A stretch of 64,000 nucleotides of DNA from Lysinibacillus agricola (GTDB lineage Bacteria > Bacillota > Bacilli > Bacillales_A > Planococcaceae). The notes below the pieces were generated by a model. It was not told where the DNA came from, did not search any database, and saw only the letters and a program-made list of their open reading frames with translations. The first letter of the stretch is position 1; each line of letters begins with the position of its first letter. The stretch covers positions 3,723,501 through 3,787,500 of the forward strand of contig NZ_CP067341.1 in the NCBI RefSeq assembly GCF_016638705.1, in the 5' to 3' direction. Below, in pieces: positions 34,950-44,850 of the stretch. A program made the position numbers and the translations under genes.

Positions 34950-36288
34950 TAAGAGCCCCCATTTCTGCAACAAGTGCATCAATTTCTTCCTTCGTGCGTA
35001 ATTCTGTTACTGCGATTAGCACGTGATTTTTTAGAGAGTCATATGTTTGACCTAAAGGATATCCACCGATGATTCCTTTATCAATTAAGCCTTTATTAAT
35101 TTCTTTCACACATTTATTTGTCTTCACAACGATTTCGTTAAAGTGAGCACCTTGGAAGGCTACTGTGAAGCCTGCCGCTTCAAAGGCATTTTTAGCATAG
35201 CGAGTTTTCGCGATATTTTGCGTCGCCATTTCACGAACGCCCTGTTTACCTAAAGCAGTCATTGCTACAGAAGCAGCAAGTGCAAGAAGCGCTTGGTTCG
35301 AACAAATATTAGACGTTGCTTTATCACGACGGATATGTTGTTCACGTGCTTGTAATGTTAAAACATAACCACGACGACCTTCACCATCTACTGTTTCACC
35401 AACAAGACGGCCAGGAACTTTACGCATTAGCTTCGTTGTTACTGCAAAGAAACCACAGTGTGGACCACCGAATGCTTCAGAAATACCGAAGACCTGTGCG
35501 TCACCTACACAAATATCAGCACCTAGCTTACCAGGTGGTGTTAAAATTCCTAGTGCAAGTGGGTTTGAAGATACGACAAATAAACTTTTTGCCTCATGTG
35601 CAATATCTCCAATTACTTGTAAATCCTCTACTTGACCAAAGAAGTTAGGATATTGTGTAATAACAGCTGCCGTATTGTCATCAATCAGCTCTTTTAATGC
35701 TTCTACATCTGTCACTCCATCTTTATGTGGAACTGTAACAATTTCAATGGATTGACCGTATGCATATGTAGCAACGACATCGCGATACTCAGGATGAACC
35801 GTTTCTGATACTAAAATTTTCTTACGGCGTGTATGGCCAGCTGCAAGCATACCTGCCTCAGCTAATGCTGTTCCTCCATCGTACATAGAAGAGTTTGCAA
35901 GATCCATGCCTGTAAGCTCTGCAATCATCGTTTGGAATTCAAAAATTGCTTGTAATTCCCCTTGTGAAATTTCTGGTTGATAAGGAGTATATGCTGTGTA
36001 AAACTCTGAACGAGAAATAACATGGTCCACAATAATTGGTTTATAGTGGTTGTATACGCCCGCACCTAAAAACGATACGTTTGCATTTGTATCTTTATTT
36101 TTCGCAGCAAGTACCGATAATTCTTTTAATAAAGCTGATTCTGATTTTGCATCTTTAATATCATATAGGCCTTTAAAACGTACTTTTTCTGGGATATCCT
36201 CAAATAACTCATCAACTGAGGATACACCAATTACGTCTAACATTTCTTGTTTATCTTGCTCCGTCATTGGTAAATAACGATGTTTCAT
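34942..36288 (-). CDS. gcvPA: Glycine dehydrogenase (decarboxylating) subunit 1
   Basis: 448 aa, the usual length. It is the N-terminal half-type subunit of the split P-protein, with [38 protein letters not shown] and [20 protein letters not shown], all typical of GcvPA. It works with GcvPB in glycine decarboxylation to CO2 and a methylamine-lipoyl intermediate. It follows gcvT by 25 bases and overlaps gcvPB. Regulation is by the glycine riboswitch upstream of gcvT. Confidence 0.97.
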   Translation of the reverse strand: MKHRYLPMTEQDKQEMLDVIGVSSVDELFEDIPEKVRFKGLYDIKDAKSESALLKELSVLAAKNKDTNANVSFLGAGVYNHYKPIIVDHVISRSEFYTAYTPYQPEISQGELQAIFEFQTMIAELTGMDLANSSMYDGGTALAEAGMLAAGHTRRKKILVSETVHPEYRDVVATYAYGQSIEIVTVPHKDGVTDVEALKELIDDNTAAVITQYPNFFGQVEDLQVIGDIAHEAKSLFVVSSNPLALGILTPPGKLGADICVGDAQVFGISEAFGGPHCGFFAVTTKLMRKVPGRLVGETVDGEGRRGYVLTLQAREQHIRRDKATSNICSNQALLALAASVAMTALGKQGVREMATQNIAKTRYAKNAFEAAGFTVAFQGAHFNEIVVKTNKCVKEINKGLIDKGIIGGYPLGQTYDSLKNHVLIAVTELRTKEEIDALVAEMGALNA

Positions 36289-36313
36289 AAATGTAGGTCC
36301 CTCTTTTCAACTA

Positions 36314-37417
36314 TTATTTTGAACGTTTGTAAAACGGTGTTTCAACTGTTACTACCTTTAAGTACTTACCACGAATTTCGATTTCTAATTCTGTTCCGAT
36401 AGTTGTGAATTGGCTGTCAATTAACGCGTTACCAACATTACGTTTAGAGGAAGGAAGCTGTGTACCCGTTGTCACTTCACCAATTTCTTTACCATCCTTA
36501 AACACTTTGTAGCCATGACGAGGAATGCCTTTATCGATCATTTCAATGCCCACAATTTTACGTGGCAGTCCATTTTCTTTTTGCGCCACTAATACTTCAT
36601 GACCATTAAAGTCTTCTTTATTTAATTTCACAGCAAAGCCAATACCAGCCTCAAGAGGTGAAATTGTCGCTGATAGCTCTTGCCCATATAATGGAAGGCC
36701 TGCTTCAAAACGAAGTGTATCACGACAGCCTAAACCTGCTGGAACAACACCTTTGTCTTTTCCAGCCTCTAAGATTTTACTCCATAAAGCTTTAATATCC
36801 TCTGGGGAGCCGTATAATTCAAAACCATCTTCTCCTGTATAACCACTACGAGATACTAACGCTTTATGACCAGCAACTTCAACATTTTCTTGGAAACGGA
36901 AGTATTTAATGGCACTTACATCAGTAGCTGTTAATGATTGAAGAACCTCTTCTGCTAAGGGGCCTTGAAGAGCAATTTGAGCATAAGCGTCTGATTGGTT
37001 GTCAATAGTCACATCATATTGATGTTGATTTTCCATCATCCAATCATAATCTTTTTCAATATTTGACGCATTTACGCACAGTAAATAATGATTGTCTGCT
37101 AATTTATACGTTAATAAATCATCAACAACGCCACCATCTTCATAGCACATCGCATTATATTGCGCTTGACCTACTGCAATTTTAGAAATATCATTTGTCA
37201 AAAGATTTTGTAAAAAATCTTTTGACTCAGGGCCAGTTACTAAAATTTCACCCATATGTGATACATCAAATAAGCCTGCACGATTACGTACTGCATCATG
37301 TTCTTCTTTAATAGAAGAGAACTGTACTGGTAATTCCCATCCGCCGAAGTCAATAGTTTTACCACCATACTTTGCGTATTCGTCAAATAGAGGAGTACGT
37401 TTTAATTCGTTCGTCAT
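36314..37417 (-). CDS. gcvT: Aminomethyltransferase (T-protein)
   Basis: 367 aa. It moves the methylene group from GcvH-bound aminomethyl to tetrahydrofolate, releasing ammonia. Landmarks: [46 protein letters not shown] and [20 protein letters not shown]. Start behind AAGGGGGCAAAAACA. First gene of gcvT-gcvPA-gcvPB. The 37418-37553 stretch between riboswitch and start holds no other gene. Confidence 0.97.
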   Translation of the reverse strand: MTNELKRTPLFDEYAKYGGKTIDFGGWELPVQFSSIKEEHDAVRNRAGLFDVSHMGEILVTGPESKDFLQNLLTNDISKIAVGQAQYNAMCYEDGGVVDDLLTYKLADNHYLLCVNASNIEKDYDWMMENQHQYDVTIDNQSDAYAQIALQGPLAEEVLQSLTATDVSAIKYFRFQENVEVAGHKALVSRSGYTGEDGFELYGSPEDIKALWSKILEAGKDKGVVPAGLGCRDTLRFEAGLPLYGQELSATISPLEAGIGFAVKLNKEDFNGHEVLVAQKENGLPRKIVGIEMIDKGIPRHGYKVFKDGKEIGEVTTGTQLPSSKRNVGNALIDSQFTTIGTELEIEIRGKYLKVVTVETPFYKRSK

Positions 37418-37553
37418 TGTTTTTGCCCCCTTATTGTTAGTTACATTTTTACTAGTAGTAGTTCGTCTGTTTTTTTATACTAGTACAGTCAATGCTTGCC
37501 CTGTTTGTTCATCCAAATCAATAGGAGCGAACATTAAGCAAAACATTTTGACA

Positions 37554-37800
37554 TAAAAAAAGACAGACGAACCCCTTTTCGGGATTCTCTGTCCTTGCAC
37601 CTGAAAGTTACACCAGACTGGCTCGCATTATTGAAACAATGCCAATCAGTAGGCTTTCCCCTTTGGTGGCTGTTGTATTACAGCACTCTCCAGAGTTGCG
37701 TCTTGTACGAGTCCTTTTACCTGAGAGATTCATAACCCTTTGCTACTTGCTCCTTCGGTGACGTTTACACGTGCTCTCCCCGCACAATCATCCGCCCAAG
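37554..37800 (-). promoter_or_regulatory. Tandem glycine riboswitch with terminator
   Basis: On the minus strand two glycine aptamers follow one another: the first has GGGAGAGCACG..ACCGAAGGAGCAAG and ends near AATCTCTCAGGTAAAAGGAC; the second has CTCTGGAGAGTGC..ACCAAAGGGG and ends near TTTCAGGTGCAAGGAC. A terminator hairpin GACAGAGAATCCC/GGGGTTCGTCTGTC with a T-run follows at 37554-37593. Glycine binding normally prevents termination and turns on the cleavage operon. Confidence 0.93.
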
Positions 37801-37935
37801 ATTCATCTTGGTACTATTTAGTATTCAATGAACATTAAGTTACTTATTTGTCTATATCCTAACATTAATTGTATTGAAAAGGCAATCATTTTTTAAATTA
37901 TATTAAAACACGAACATTATAATCTTTTATATATA

Positions 37936-38451
37936 TCATCGTTCGATTTTCAACCTTTTGACTTGGAATACTAAATACTCAAGAATTTGGCGAATCGTTC
38001 TACCCTCTGTTAACACTTGTATATGTCCTGCCTCACGATAGAACTTTCTTCTGTAATGATACAGCTTTTCTAGCTCTTCTTTCGTTGAACTCTGTACAAT
38101 CGGTCTTTTTGGATCATGCTGTATTCTTTTGTAAATATCTTCGAATGTCGCATCTAAAAAAAACACAAGTCCACTGCGTCTCATTATTTTTCGATTTTCA
38201 GCATTGACTGCAACACCACCACCTGTTGAAATAATACAAGCTTCTTCTCTGAAATTTTTCAAAAATTCTGTTTCTATTTCTCGAAAGCGTGCTTCTCCGT
38301 ATTTTTCAAAAATCTGTGAAATTGTCATACCCTGCTGTCTAACAATTTCATGATCCATATCATAATATGGCATCTTTAACAAATAGCTTAAACGTCTTCC
38401 TAACGCACTTTTCCCGCAGCCCATAAAGCCAACTAAATATATTTTTCGCAT
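37936..38451 (-). CDS. aroK: Shikimate kinase
   Basis: 171 aa from the ATG at 38451 with AAGAAGGTG upstream; the frame to 38460 starts inside that site. P-loop YLVGFMGCGKSALGRRL, shikimate-binding D in YYDMDHEIV and R in ARFREIETEFL, GGG in ISTGGGVAVN, and the lid RPIVQSS. It phosphorylates shikimate at the 3-OH with ATP in aromatic amino-acid synthesis. It follows comGG by 10 bases in the same direction, so it may be read through from the comG operon. The 37801-37935 gap holds the gcv promoter region only. Confidence 0.95.
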   Translation of the reverse strand: MRKIYLVGFMGCGKSALGRRLSYLLKMPYYDMDHEIVRQQGMTISQIFEKYGEARFREIETEFLKNFREEACIISTGGGVAVNAENRKIMRRSGLVFFLDATFEDIYKRIQHDPKRPIVQSSTKEELEKLYHYRRKFYREAGHIQVLTEGRTIRQILEYLVFQVKRLKIER

Positions 38452-38470
38452 TCGAATCACCTTCTTATAA

Positions 38471-38671
38471 CTACGATTCTACACTGTCTGACAAAATTTG
38501 TCCTAATAAATTTATCGTAGCTCGAACATTCATCTTTTCTAGCCCATCATATGTTCGAAACTGAATTTCATAAGACGTACAATACGTAAGAACAAAAGTA
38601 GTTACAAAAAATAATAATGCAATTGCGATTAAAAAAATAGTCCCTCTGTCATTTTTCAATAATTGGCACAT
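38471..38671 (-). CDS. comGG: ComGG-like minor pseudopilin
   Basis: 66 aa from the ATG at 38671, preceded by GGAGCGAACCTTCT; a longer frame to 38710 lies within comGF. One membrane helix (TIFLIAIALLFFVTTFVLTY) follows a short basic N-terminus. ComGG family members lack the classical prepilin site and are poorly conserved; identity rests on position as last gene of comGA-GG. It is shorter than the B. subtilis protein (about 124 aa), so it may be reduced. Confidence 0.7.
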   Translation of the reverse strand: MCQLLKNDRGTIFLIAIALLFFVTTFVLTYCTSYEIQFRTYDGLEKMNVRATINLLGQILSDSVES

Positions 38672-39074
38672 AGAAGGTTCGCTCCTTTTTAATACCACTT
38701 GGAAGTTCAACAGTTACTGTTAACATATTTTTTTCATATTGAAACTGGCATTTATTAATACCATTTAGCATTGGTACATGCCCACCATTTACTTGATCGC
38801 GAATAATATTGCTATAACAATCAATATTATGAATGGCATCTGCTGCTTGGAAGGTTATTCTTTTTTGATCTTGTCGAATCGTAAATGATGAAATATCCTC
38901 TAAATACATATTCAAATCATAAGCAAATAGCTCCCATTTTGATTGTTCATCAGATAGTACCGTTGTTTTCATTTCAGCGAACCAAAGCATAATGAAAACA
39001 ACAAGATGCGTAATAAGCACAAAAACAACTAATTGAAACACCGCTTCTAGTAATGTATAGCCCCGCTCATTCAT
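38649..39074 (-). CDS. comGF: ComGF minor pseudopilin
   Basis: 141 aa from the ATG at 39074, behind GAGGTGAAGTCG, overlapping comGE by eight bases. N-terminus MNERGYTLLEAVFQLVVFVL has the prepilin-type glycine-tyr/phe-thr-leu-x-glu motif cut by ComC, followed by a membrane helix. It belongs to the competence pseudopilus that carries DNA through the wall. A Cys pair (DCYSNI, NKCQFQ) may form a disulfide, as known for ComGF partners. Confidence 0.85.
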   Translation of the reverse strand: MNERGYTLLEAVFQLVVFVLITHLVVFIMLWFAEMKTTVLSDEQSKWELFAYDLNMYLEDISSFTIRQDQKRITFQAADAIHNIDCYSNIIRDQVNGGHVPMLNGINKCQFQYEKNMLTVTVELPSGIKKERTFYVPIIEK

Positions 39075-39384
39075 CGACTTCACCTGTCAGCTGAATGCAT
39101 TTTTTGCGCAATTCTCGTGTATTTTGAAAACTTACACATATCCCTTGCCCATTAATACCCCACTGAAAATATACATCTTCAATTGTTTTAGAGCCTTCCG
39201 TTTGCTGTAAATAGCGATATTGCTTTAAGCCTTCATAGGCGGTTTCAGCTGCAATAACCTCTAGCTTCTTGTTATAAAGAGATGTCTTCATAGTGTAGCT
39301 AATTGGTATTAATGTCGTGCATAATAACATAATAATGCACACTGATAAAATCGTTTCTACAAATGAATAACCAGATTCATTCAA
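39067..39384 (-). CDS. comGE: ComGE minor pseudopilin
   Basis: 105 aa. MNESGYSFVETILSVCIIML has a prepilin-like motif with Glu at +5 and a hydrophobic helix. Fifth gene of the operon, overlapping comGD by eight bases and comGF by eight. Assigned by order and motif. Confidence 0.82.
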   Translation of the reverse strand: MNESGYSFVETILSVCIIMLLCTTLIPISYTMKTSLYNKKLEVIAAETAYEGLKQYRYLQQTEGSKTIEDVYFQWGINGQGICVSFQNTRELRKKCIQLTGEVDE

Positions 39385-39814
39385 CTCTCGACCTCCCTCG
39401 ACCTAACGTAATCACAACCTTTTTAACTCCCTGTGGCGTTTTAAAATAAATAGTCCCTGCAGTCATGACGTTTCCATTGTAGTTATATATAATTGTATGA
39501 ACCGAACTCGAAACAGGCATGAACTCAACCCCTTTCGGAAAAGGTCGTTCATATAATTGTGTAAAAATATCTTTTTTAATGATATATCTCCTTGATGAAC
39601 TCTCAAACTTCATCGAGATATATTCCCTTTGGTTCATACTATAAGTTTGTATATATTGAATATCTAATTGAATTTGTGTGAAAAATCGCTCAAGCTCCCT
39701 AGTTTCTGCTACTTTTAACGAAAACTTTATGACAATCGCTGACAAACACATGGCGATAAACAATACAATTAACATTTCGATAAACGTATAGCCACGCTCA
39801 CTTTTTATATCCAT
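39377..39814 (-). CDS. comGD: ComGD minor pseudopilin
   Basis: 145 aa. Type IV pilin-like N-terminus SERGYTFIEMLIVLFIAMCL with Glu+5, then a globular domain (YIQTYSMNQREYISMKFESS) and a C-terminal strand pair GTIYFKTPQGVKKVVITLGR typical of GspH-like pilins. Its start overlaps the comGC stop by one base. Part of the competence pseudopilus. Confidence 0.88.
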   Translation of the reverse strand: MDIKSERGYTFIEMLIVLFIAMCLSAIVIKFSLKVAETRELERFFTQIQLDIQYIQTYSMNQREYISMKFESSSRRYIIKKDIFTQLYERPFPKGVEFMPVSSSVHTIIYNYNGNVMTAGTIYFKTPQGVKKVVITLGRGRSRVE

Positions 39815-40152
39815 CAGCTACCAGAACCAGTATTGGAAGAGGACTTCGCCAATCTTACCTCGCCATCATTAGTTATCATAATCTCTTCTTTATTAGGACA
39901 GGTCGTTTCATTCTTCTTCAAATAGCCTTTTGCTACCAAATCATCAATTGTTGGATACGCCATAAAATCTACGCGATATGCCTCTACCTGCCCCTGTACC
40001 ATGCTAATATACGCTTTACAACCCTTCTCATCAATCGTGGCAAAATGTTTCGTAACATTTGGGATTGTGATTAAAATTAAAATCGAGATAATCAAAAGAA
40101 CAATTAACATTTCGATTAATGTAAAACCAGCTTGCTGCTTTAGATGTTTCAT
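39814..40152 (-). CDS. comGC: ComGC major pseudopilin
   Basis: 112 aa. QQAGFTLIEMLIVLLIISIL is a classical prepilin cleavage site and helix. The body has LVAKGYLKKNETTCPN and a Cys pair (GCKAY, TTCPN) that is conserved in ComGC. It is the main subunit of the transformation pseudopilus, processed by the prepilin peptidase ComC outside this window. Start behind AGGAGGATAATA. Confidence 0.94.
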   Translation of the reverse strand: MKHLKQQAGFTLIEMLIVLLIISILILITIPNVTKHFATIDEKGCKAYISMVQGQVEAYRVDFMAYPTIDDLVAKGYLKKNETTCPNKEEIMITNDGEVRLAKSSSNTGSGS

Positions 40153-40162
40153 TATTATCCTC

Positions 40163-41236
40163 CTAGACTAGTTCAATCATGTGATATATTGGTAATAATA
40201 AACTTACATATGCGGCAACTATGCACACTGCGATAATGATAAAGAAGGTTGGCTGCACAAATGCAAGGATTCTATGCAATAGTTGCTCTTGCTTTTCTGT
40301 CAATAATTCGCTATACAGTACCAGCTCTTTTCCTAAATAGCCACTTTGCTCTCCATGTTCAACAAATGTAGAGAAATCCTTCTGCCAAACTGTCATCAAA
40401 TTAACAGCCTGTGTCAGCGTATCACCAAAAACAACCCGCTCCTTTATACATCGAGCCAGATGTTGCAGAAATGGTTGAAGTCGTTGCTCCTCTAAAATTT
40501 GTAAACTTGCCTGTAAAGAAAATCCGCTTTGTAGCAGACTTCCTAAATACGCAGCAAATTGTCTCGTCAAAGATATTCGTATATAAATCCGAATAAATGG
40601 GGTTTTTAGGATAATATTTAGCCGGTGAGCTATTGGTTGTCGCTTGAGATAAAGCTGAAAAATCGAAATGCTACAAATTATTGCAATACCTGCAACAATT
40701 AGTGCATCAGGAGAATGCAATAATATTTTTGATAAAGCAATGCTTGTCTCCTCTGTGCCGGTAGTTCGACTTGCCACCATTTTTTCTATATTAGGAAAGA
40801 ATATGGTGCGAAATACTAAAAACAACAGCAACAAAAATAGCATGAGTACTACTGGATACAAGAGTAGCTTTATTAATTTTTTCTTCGTTGCCTCACTCAA
40901 AGCCATTTGCTTTGCCACACCTTTTAGCGTCTCAATCATATGCCCATTATTTTCTGCAACTGTAATGGCTACTAAATGCTGCTTTGAAAGCTGCATTGCT
41001 TCAAGAACGCCTGAAACACCGACACCTTGCCTAAGCTTTTCATCGATTAGCTTTTGTATTTCTTCATGCGCTTCAATATGATGGGGTAATAGAATGGAAA
41101 TAGCCTGATGGAATAAATAACCTTCCTGCATTAACACGCTTAATCGACTAAAAAAATGGGCTTGCTCCCTTACTCGCCATTTGGTTGCCTTTTTGTAATC
41201 AAATTGAATCCTCTCAATAAACTTTCGTATTCGCAT
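40163..41236 (-). CDS. comGB: ComGB pseudopilus membrane protein
   Basis: 357 aa, GspF/PilC family, two homologous halves: EQAHFFSRLSVLMQEGYLFH and SLTRQFAAYLGSLLQSGFSL, each followed by a helical bundle, with membrane segments near 130, 180 and 335 (FIIIAVCIVAAYVSLLLPIY). It is the polytopic platform for pseudopilus assembly. It overlaps comGA by 23 bases. Confidence 0.94.
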   Translation of the reverse strand: MRIRKFIERIQFDYKKATKWRVREQAHFFSRLSVLMQEGYLFHQAISILLPHHIEAHEEIQKLIDEKLRQGVGVSGVLEAMQLSKQHLVAITVAENNGHMIETLKGVAKQMALSEATKKKLIKLLLYPVVLMLFLLLLFLVFRTIFFPNIEKMVASRTTGTEETSIALSKILLHSPDALIVAGIAIICSISIFQLYLKRQPIAHRLNIILKTPFIRIYIRISLTRQFAAYLGSLLQSGFSLQASLQILEEQRLQPFLQHLARCIKERVVFGDTLTQAVNLMTVWQKDFSTFVEHGEQSGYLGKELVLYSELLTEKQEQLLHRILAFVQPTFFIIIAVCIVAAYVSLLLPIYHMIELV

Positions 41237-42233
41237 AGTTCTGCCTCTCTATTAATTCTCTTTGACCTGAAAGCGTTAAATCATGTGGTAGCTCATAGCT
41301 AGTTTTTTGCATAATTGCTTTAATGGCCATTTGAAGATGAACATCACTTAATATTTCAAACAATGCACGGCGTTCCTCCTGGACTATCGGTGATTGGAAA
41401 AGTGTTTGAGCAACAATTCCTACCACAGTTTGGCGAAGTTCTTCTATTGAAACACCTAAGTCTATAAAACGATAAAGGCAGTTTACCGAATCCTTGGCAT
41501 GAATGGTCGTTACCACTAAATGACCTGTTAATGAAGCCTCGATTGCGATTTTTGCAGTCTCTTTATCACGTATTTCACCAATCATAATAATGTCAGGTGA
41601 GTGGCGTAAAATAGCCTTTAATCCTGTAGCATATGTAACGCCAGCTCGTTCGTTTACTTGAATCTGTAAAAGGTTTGCTTGGTTATTTTCTACAGGATCC
41701 TCCAATGAAATGACATGTCGATTTAGCTCTGTCGAACAGTAATGGATTAGAGAATATAAGGATGTTGACTTACCAGAGCCTGTTGCACCTGTGAAACATA
41801 AAAGTCCTTGTTGATGTTTCACTAGTTCCATTAACAAGTCTGCTGCATACTTGGAATAAGATAAGGAAGTAAGTGGGAATGCATGATTTTGTAGAAGTAA
41901 TCGGATAATTAGGCTTTCTTTTAAAAATACCGAGGGAAGTGTAGAAACACGAAAGGCATATTGATCTTGTTCCATAGCTTTTTGGAAGGAGCCGCTTTGG
42001 GGTTTGCGACGCTCACTAATATCTAATGCCGATAAAAATTTAAAAAAGGAAATCATTCGTTCCGCAAGATCGTTTGGTAATTCACCTGCTTGGAGCAGCT
42101 TATCATATTTTCGAAAATAAATACGATATCGCACACTTTCTGGAACTAATAATAAATCTGATGCACCGAAATGATAGGCTTTTAGTAAAAGTTGCTCACA
42201 CTTTTGTTCAACAACTGTTTCAAAATTCTGCAT
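41214..42233 (-). CDS. comGA: ComGA assembly ATPase
   Basis: 339 aa from the ATG at 42233, behind AGAGGGG; the frame to 42257 begins upstream of that site. GspE/PilB family: Walker A CFTGATGSGKSTSLYSLIHY, Asp box ISLEDPVENNQ, Walker B DIIMIGEIRDKETAKIA and His box GHLVVTTIHAKD. It powers pseudopilus assembly during competence. First gene of comGA-GG; expression in B. subtilis needs ComK, and the AT-rich 42258-42540 upstream has A- and T-runs compatible with ComK boxes, though I cannot define them. Confidence 0.95.
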   Translation of the reverse strand: MQNFETVVEQKCEQLLLKAYHFGASDLLLVPESVRYRIYFRKYDKLLQAGELPNDLAERMISFFKFLSALDISERRKPQSGSFQKAMEQDQYAFRVSTLPSVFLKESLIIRLLLQNHAFPLTSLSYSKYAADLLMELVKHQQGLLCFTGATGSGKSTSLYSLIHYCSTELNRHVISLEDPVENNQANLLQIQVNERAGVTYATGLKAILRHSPDIIMIGEIRDKETAKIAIEASLTGHLVVTTIHAKDSVNCLYRFIDLGVSIEELRQTVVGIVAQTLFQSPIVQEERRALFEILSDVHLQMAIKAIMQKTSYELPHDLTLSGQRELIERQNYANTKVY

Positions 42234-42560
42234 ATTCGCACCCCTCTTCTGGTTCATTCGAATATGACCGCTCTATTCGTTATTTCCTAGTATAGATACG
42301 AACCTGCCACGAGAAAAGCCCTTTTCTTAAAATAAAAATTTGTCATAAAATTTCCTATCAAATATCGTTTTTGCTATAAAATTGTGGATAAGGTGCAAAT
42401 TTTCATTAAAAATGAACATAAATACATGAAGAAATTAATATTTATGCCGAAAGGAACTGTATCTTTTTCAATAATACAATATAATAGAATCAACATGATT
42501 TTTTTCCTAACACTTGGTAGAAGAAATATTATTTGAAAAATTATTATAGAGGTGAAGCAA

Positions 42561-43271
42561 ATGATCCATCCATTAAAAATTACTAGTACATTGGCCGATG
42601 AAACTAGATACTCTATTTATGAGTACATCCTGAAAGAGAAGAAAACTGTAACGGTCCAAAATATAGCTGATAAATTCGGCATACATCCAAACGTTGCACG
42701 TCTCCACTTAACAAAGCTCTCAGAAATTAATATTATTACAGCTGATTTCGCCAAAACTGGGAAGGGTGGCCGACCTGGTCGTGTTTATAAGGCCTCAGAT
42801 AAAGGCGTATCATTAACGTTCCCAAGACGTGATGAAAATCGACTACTGAAATGGACAATCCAATTAATTCAGGAATTTGGACCATCTGCAGTAGAAAAAT
42901 GCCAGAACATTAGCTACGAAGATGGTTACCAGCAAATGAAAAATTATGTAAATGCTGAGTTAAAATTAAATAATACTCTTTCCTTCGAACAAAAGCTTCA
43001 GCTATTAACTGACAACGCAGCATTAATTGGCTATATTCCGCAAGTACAGCAAACAGAGTATGGTAAAAAGGTGATATTCTCCATTTTTAATTGTCCTTTC
43101 CAAGAGCAGCTTACTACCCACTCAGAAATTGTTTGTTCTTTACATGAATCCTATTTAAAAGGACAATTGGATGCTTTATTTTCTAGCAATGAATTTGTAC
43201 AAATTGAAAGCATGATACATAATTGCGATTTATGTAAATATGAAATAAACGTGACAGAAATCGATAGCTAA
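42561..43271 (+). CDS. Winged-helix regulator with SufR-like cysteines
   Basis: 236 aa from the ATG at 42561, behind AGAGGTGAAGCAA (a GTG at 42552 lies inside that site). Residues 5-75 are a winged helix (VTVQNIADKFGIHPNVARLH), with a GGRPGR wing. The C-terminal part has Cys178 (IFNCPF), Cys192 (EIVCSLHESYLKG), Cys222 and Cys225 (HNCDLCKYEI), a layout like Fe-S-sensing SufR-type regulators of the ArsR/DeoR-like class. It is divergent from comGA across about 300 bases. Target genes are unknown. Confidence 0.8.
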   Translation: MIHPLKITSTLADETRYSIYEYILKEKKTVTVQNIADKFGIHPNVARLHLTKLSEINIITADFAKTGKGGRPGRVYKASDKGVSLTFPRRDENRLLKWTIQLIQEFGPSAVEKCQNISYEDGYQQMKNYVNAELKLNNTLSFEQKLQLLTDNAALIGYIPQVQQTEYGKKVIFSIFNCPFQEQLTTHSEIVCSLHESYLKGQLDALFSSNEFVQIESMIHNCDLCKYEINVTEIDS

Positions 43272-43389
43272 TTTAAAAATCCATTTGTTTGTCACAAAGA
43301 AGAAGAAGTTCCAGTTTACAGATACCTTTCATATCATTTATAATGAGTAAGAGATTATTGTGTCGTGGGCAAAAGGAGGGGAAATCTTC

Positions 43390-43632
43390 ATGGATAATAT
43401 GTATAAAGTTATGGCATTCTGGACAGGTATTTTTGCAGTTATGTTCTACCTTGGTGGTATGAACGAGGTATCGCTATTATTCGTAGGTAATACAGGTTTA
43501 TTCTTATTATTAGGCTTCTTAAACCTTTCAGAACGTATGTACATGTACATTTTCGGAGCATATTTAACTGTATTCTTCGCTGGCTTCACGTACTATACAA
43601 CATTCATTCACGTACCTGGTGGCGGTCATTAA
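43390..43632 (+). CDS. yqgY: DUF2626 membrane protein YqgY
   Basis: 80 aa from the ATG at 43390 with AAAGGAGGGG upstream. Two or three hydrophobic helices (VMAFWTGIFAVMFYLGGMNE, VGNTGLFLLLGFLNLSERMY, MYIFGAYLTVFFAGFTYYTT). It matches the conserved Bacillales protein DUF2626/YqgY, also by its place between comG and yqgX. Function unknown. Confidence 0.85.
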   Translation: MDNMYKVMAFWTGIFAVMFYLGGMNEVSLLFVGNTGLFLLLGFLNLSERMYMYIFGAYLTVFFAGFTYYTTFIHVPGGGH

Positions 43633-43649
43633 TTAATACAAAGAAAAAC

Positions 43650-43682
43650 GCGTGTCTCATCGAGTGTGAGACACGCTTTTTT
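43650..43682 (+). terminator. Terminator of yqgY
   Basis: GCGTGTCTCAT-CGAGT-GTGAGACACGC then T6, a textbook Rho-independent terminator. Bases 43690-43850 show no gene. Confidence 0.92.
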
Positions 43683-43854
43683 ATGTAATTTATTCATCAG
43701 AGGTAATAGCATAGTAAAATCCCCTTTGCAATTAAATAGGTTAGAATTTAGTTTATTCTATCTATCCTACATAATGCTAGGGGGATTTTTGCATTTTATT
43801 AAATTAATTTAGGCTTTAATTTATTAAATCATCGATAAAGACTATGATGATGAC

Positions 43855-44010
43855 CAACATCCTATTGCCCAAGCGGCTCATCGGACGCCCCCAGGAAGCT
43901 TTGCTCTGCGCGAAAGCGAAGCGTCAGCGACAATGTTTTATCTGTGCGAAAGCGAAGCGTCAGCGACAAAGCGCCCAGCTGGAACGGAAATCAACCTACG
44001 TTATGCTGAT
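43855..44010. repeat. Dispersed GC-rich repeat
   Basis: Two copies of CGAAAGCGAAGCGTCAGCGA are followed by AAGCGCCCAGCTGGAACGGA. The element reads the same way as 54890-55240 and reversed relative to 32110-32300. Confidence 0.8.
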
Positions 44011-44036
44011 GAGCCATTTTTAACTATCGACTAACC

Positions 44037-44681
44037 TTAAAAACCATTCAAAAAAGGATTTGTCTCCATTTCTGCACCGACCGTTGTATAATTACCATGG
44101 CCAGGGTAGATAATAATATCCTCAGGTAGTGTCAATAACTTATCATGAATGGATGTAAGTAATGTTTTTGTTGAGCCTCCAAGTAAATCTGTACGTCCAA
44201 CACCTTGCTCAAATAGCGTATCTCCAACAATAGCAAAGCCATCATTTTCAAAAATATATGAAATACTACCTGGTGAGTGTCCTGGCGTAAAAATAGCTTT
44301 AAAACAAAAATTGCTTATTTCAAATAGCTGTTCTTCTTTAATAATATTTTCATCAGCCGGGGCAGCGACAATATAATCTGGTAATGCTGCGTATTTACTA
44401 GAGCCATTCTTTGTTGGATCTCCTAACCAGCTAACTTCTTTTTCATGAATCCATACCGGAACATTAAAAGCTTCACGGACAACATCCACGGCACCGATAT
44501 GGTCGAAATGTGCATGTGTTAAAAAAATGGCTAATGGTTTTAGATTGTTACTACGTATAGTCTTGATGATTCGATCTGCTTCTTCTCCTGGATCAAATAT
44601 TAAGCATTCCTTATTTTTATTCGATACGATATAACAATTCGTTTGGACAGGTCCAAGTGAATAACTTCGTACGTTCATCAT
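44037..44681 (-). CDS. yqgX: MBL-fold hydrolase YqgX
   Basis: 214 aa from the ATG at 44681, six bases behind TGAGGTG. Metallo-beta-lactamase fold with the THAHFDHIG metal motif, FTPGHSPGSISYIF, GDTLFEQGVGRTDLLGG and YPGHGNYTTVGAE, typical of the glyoxalase II-like YqgX/YcbL family. Probably a two-metal thioester or lactone hydrolase in the cytosol. Syntenic with B. subtilis yqgX. The repeat element just below it replaces an obvious terminator. Confidence 0.9.
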   Translation of the reverse strand: MMNVRSYSLGPVQTNCYIVSNKNKECLIFDPGEEADRIIKTIRSNNLKPLAIFLTHAHFDHIGAVDVVREAFNVPVWIHEKEVSWLGDPTKNGSSKYAALPDYIVAAPADENIIKEEQLFEISNFCFKAIFTPGHSPGSISYIFENDGFAIVGDTLFEQGVGRTDLLGGSTKTLLTSIHDKLLTLPEDIIIYPGHGNYTTVGAEMETNPFLNGF

Positions 44682-44850
44682 TGTCATCACCTCAACTTCA
44701 TATTATACAGCCTTTGCCACAATTTGACGATAAATGTTCATAGTTTACGCTATTTTTGTTCTCGACAAAAACAAGTAGAACGTTTACAATTAAGGAGGAA
44801 TATTGTTTACGGCATTCATTTTCTGATGTCGAAAGGAGTGTCAATTTTTA

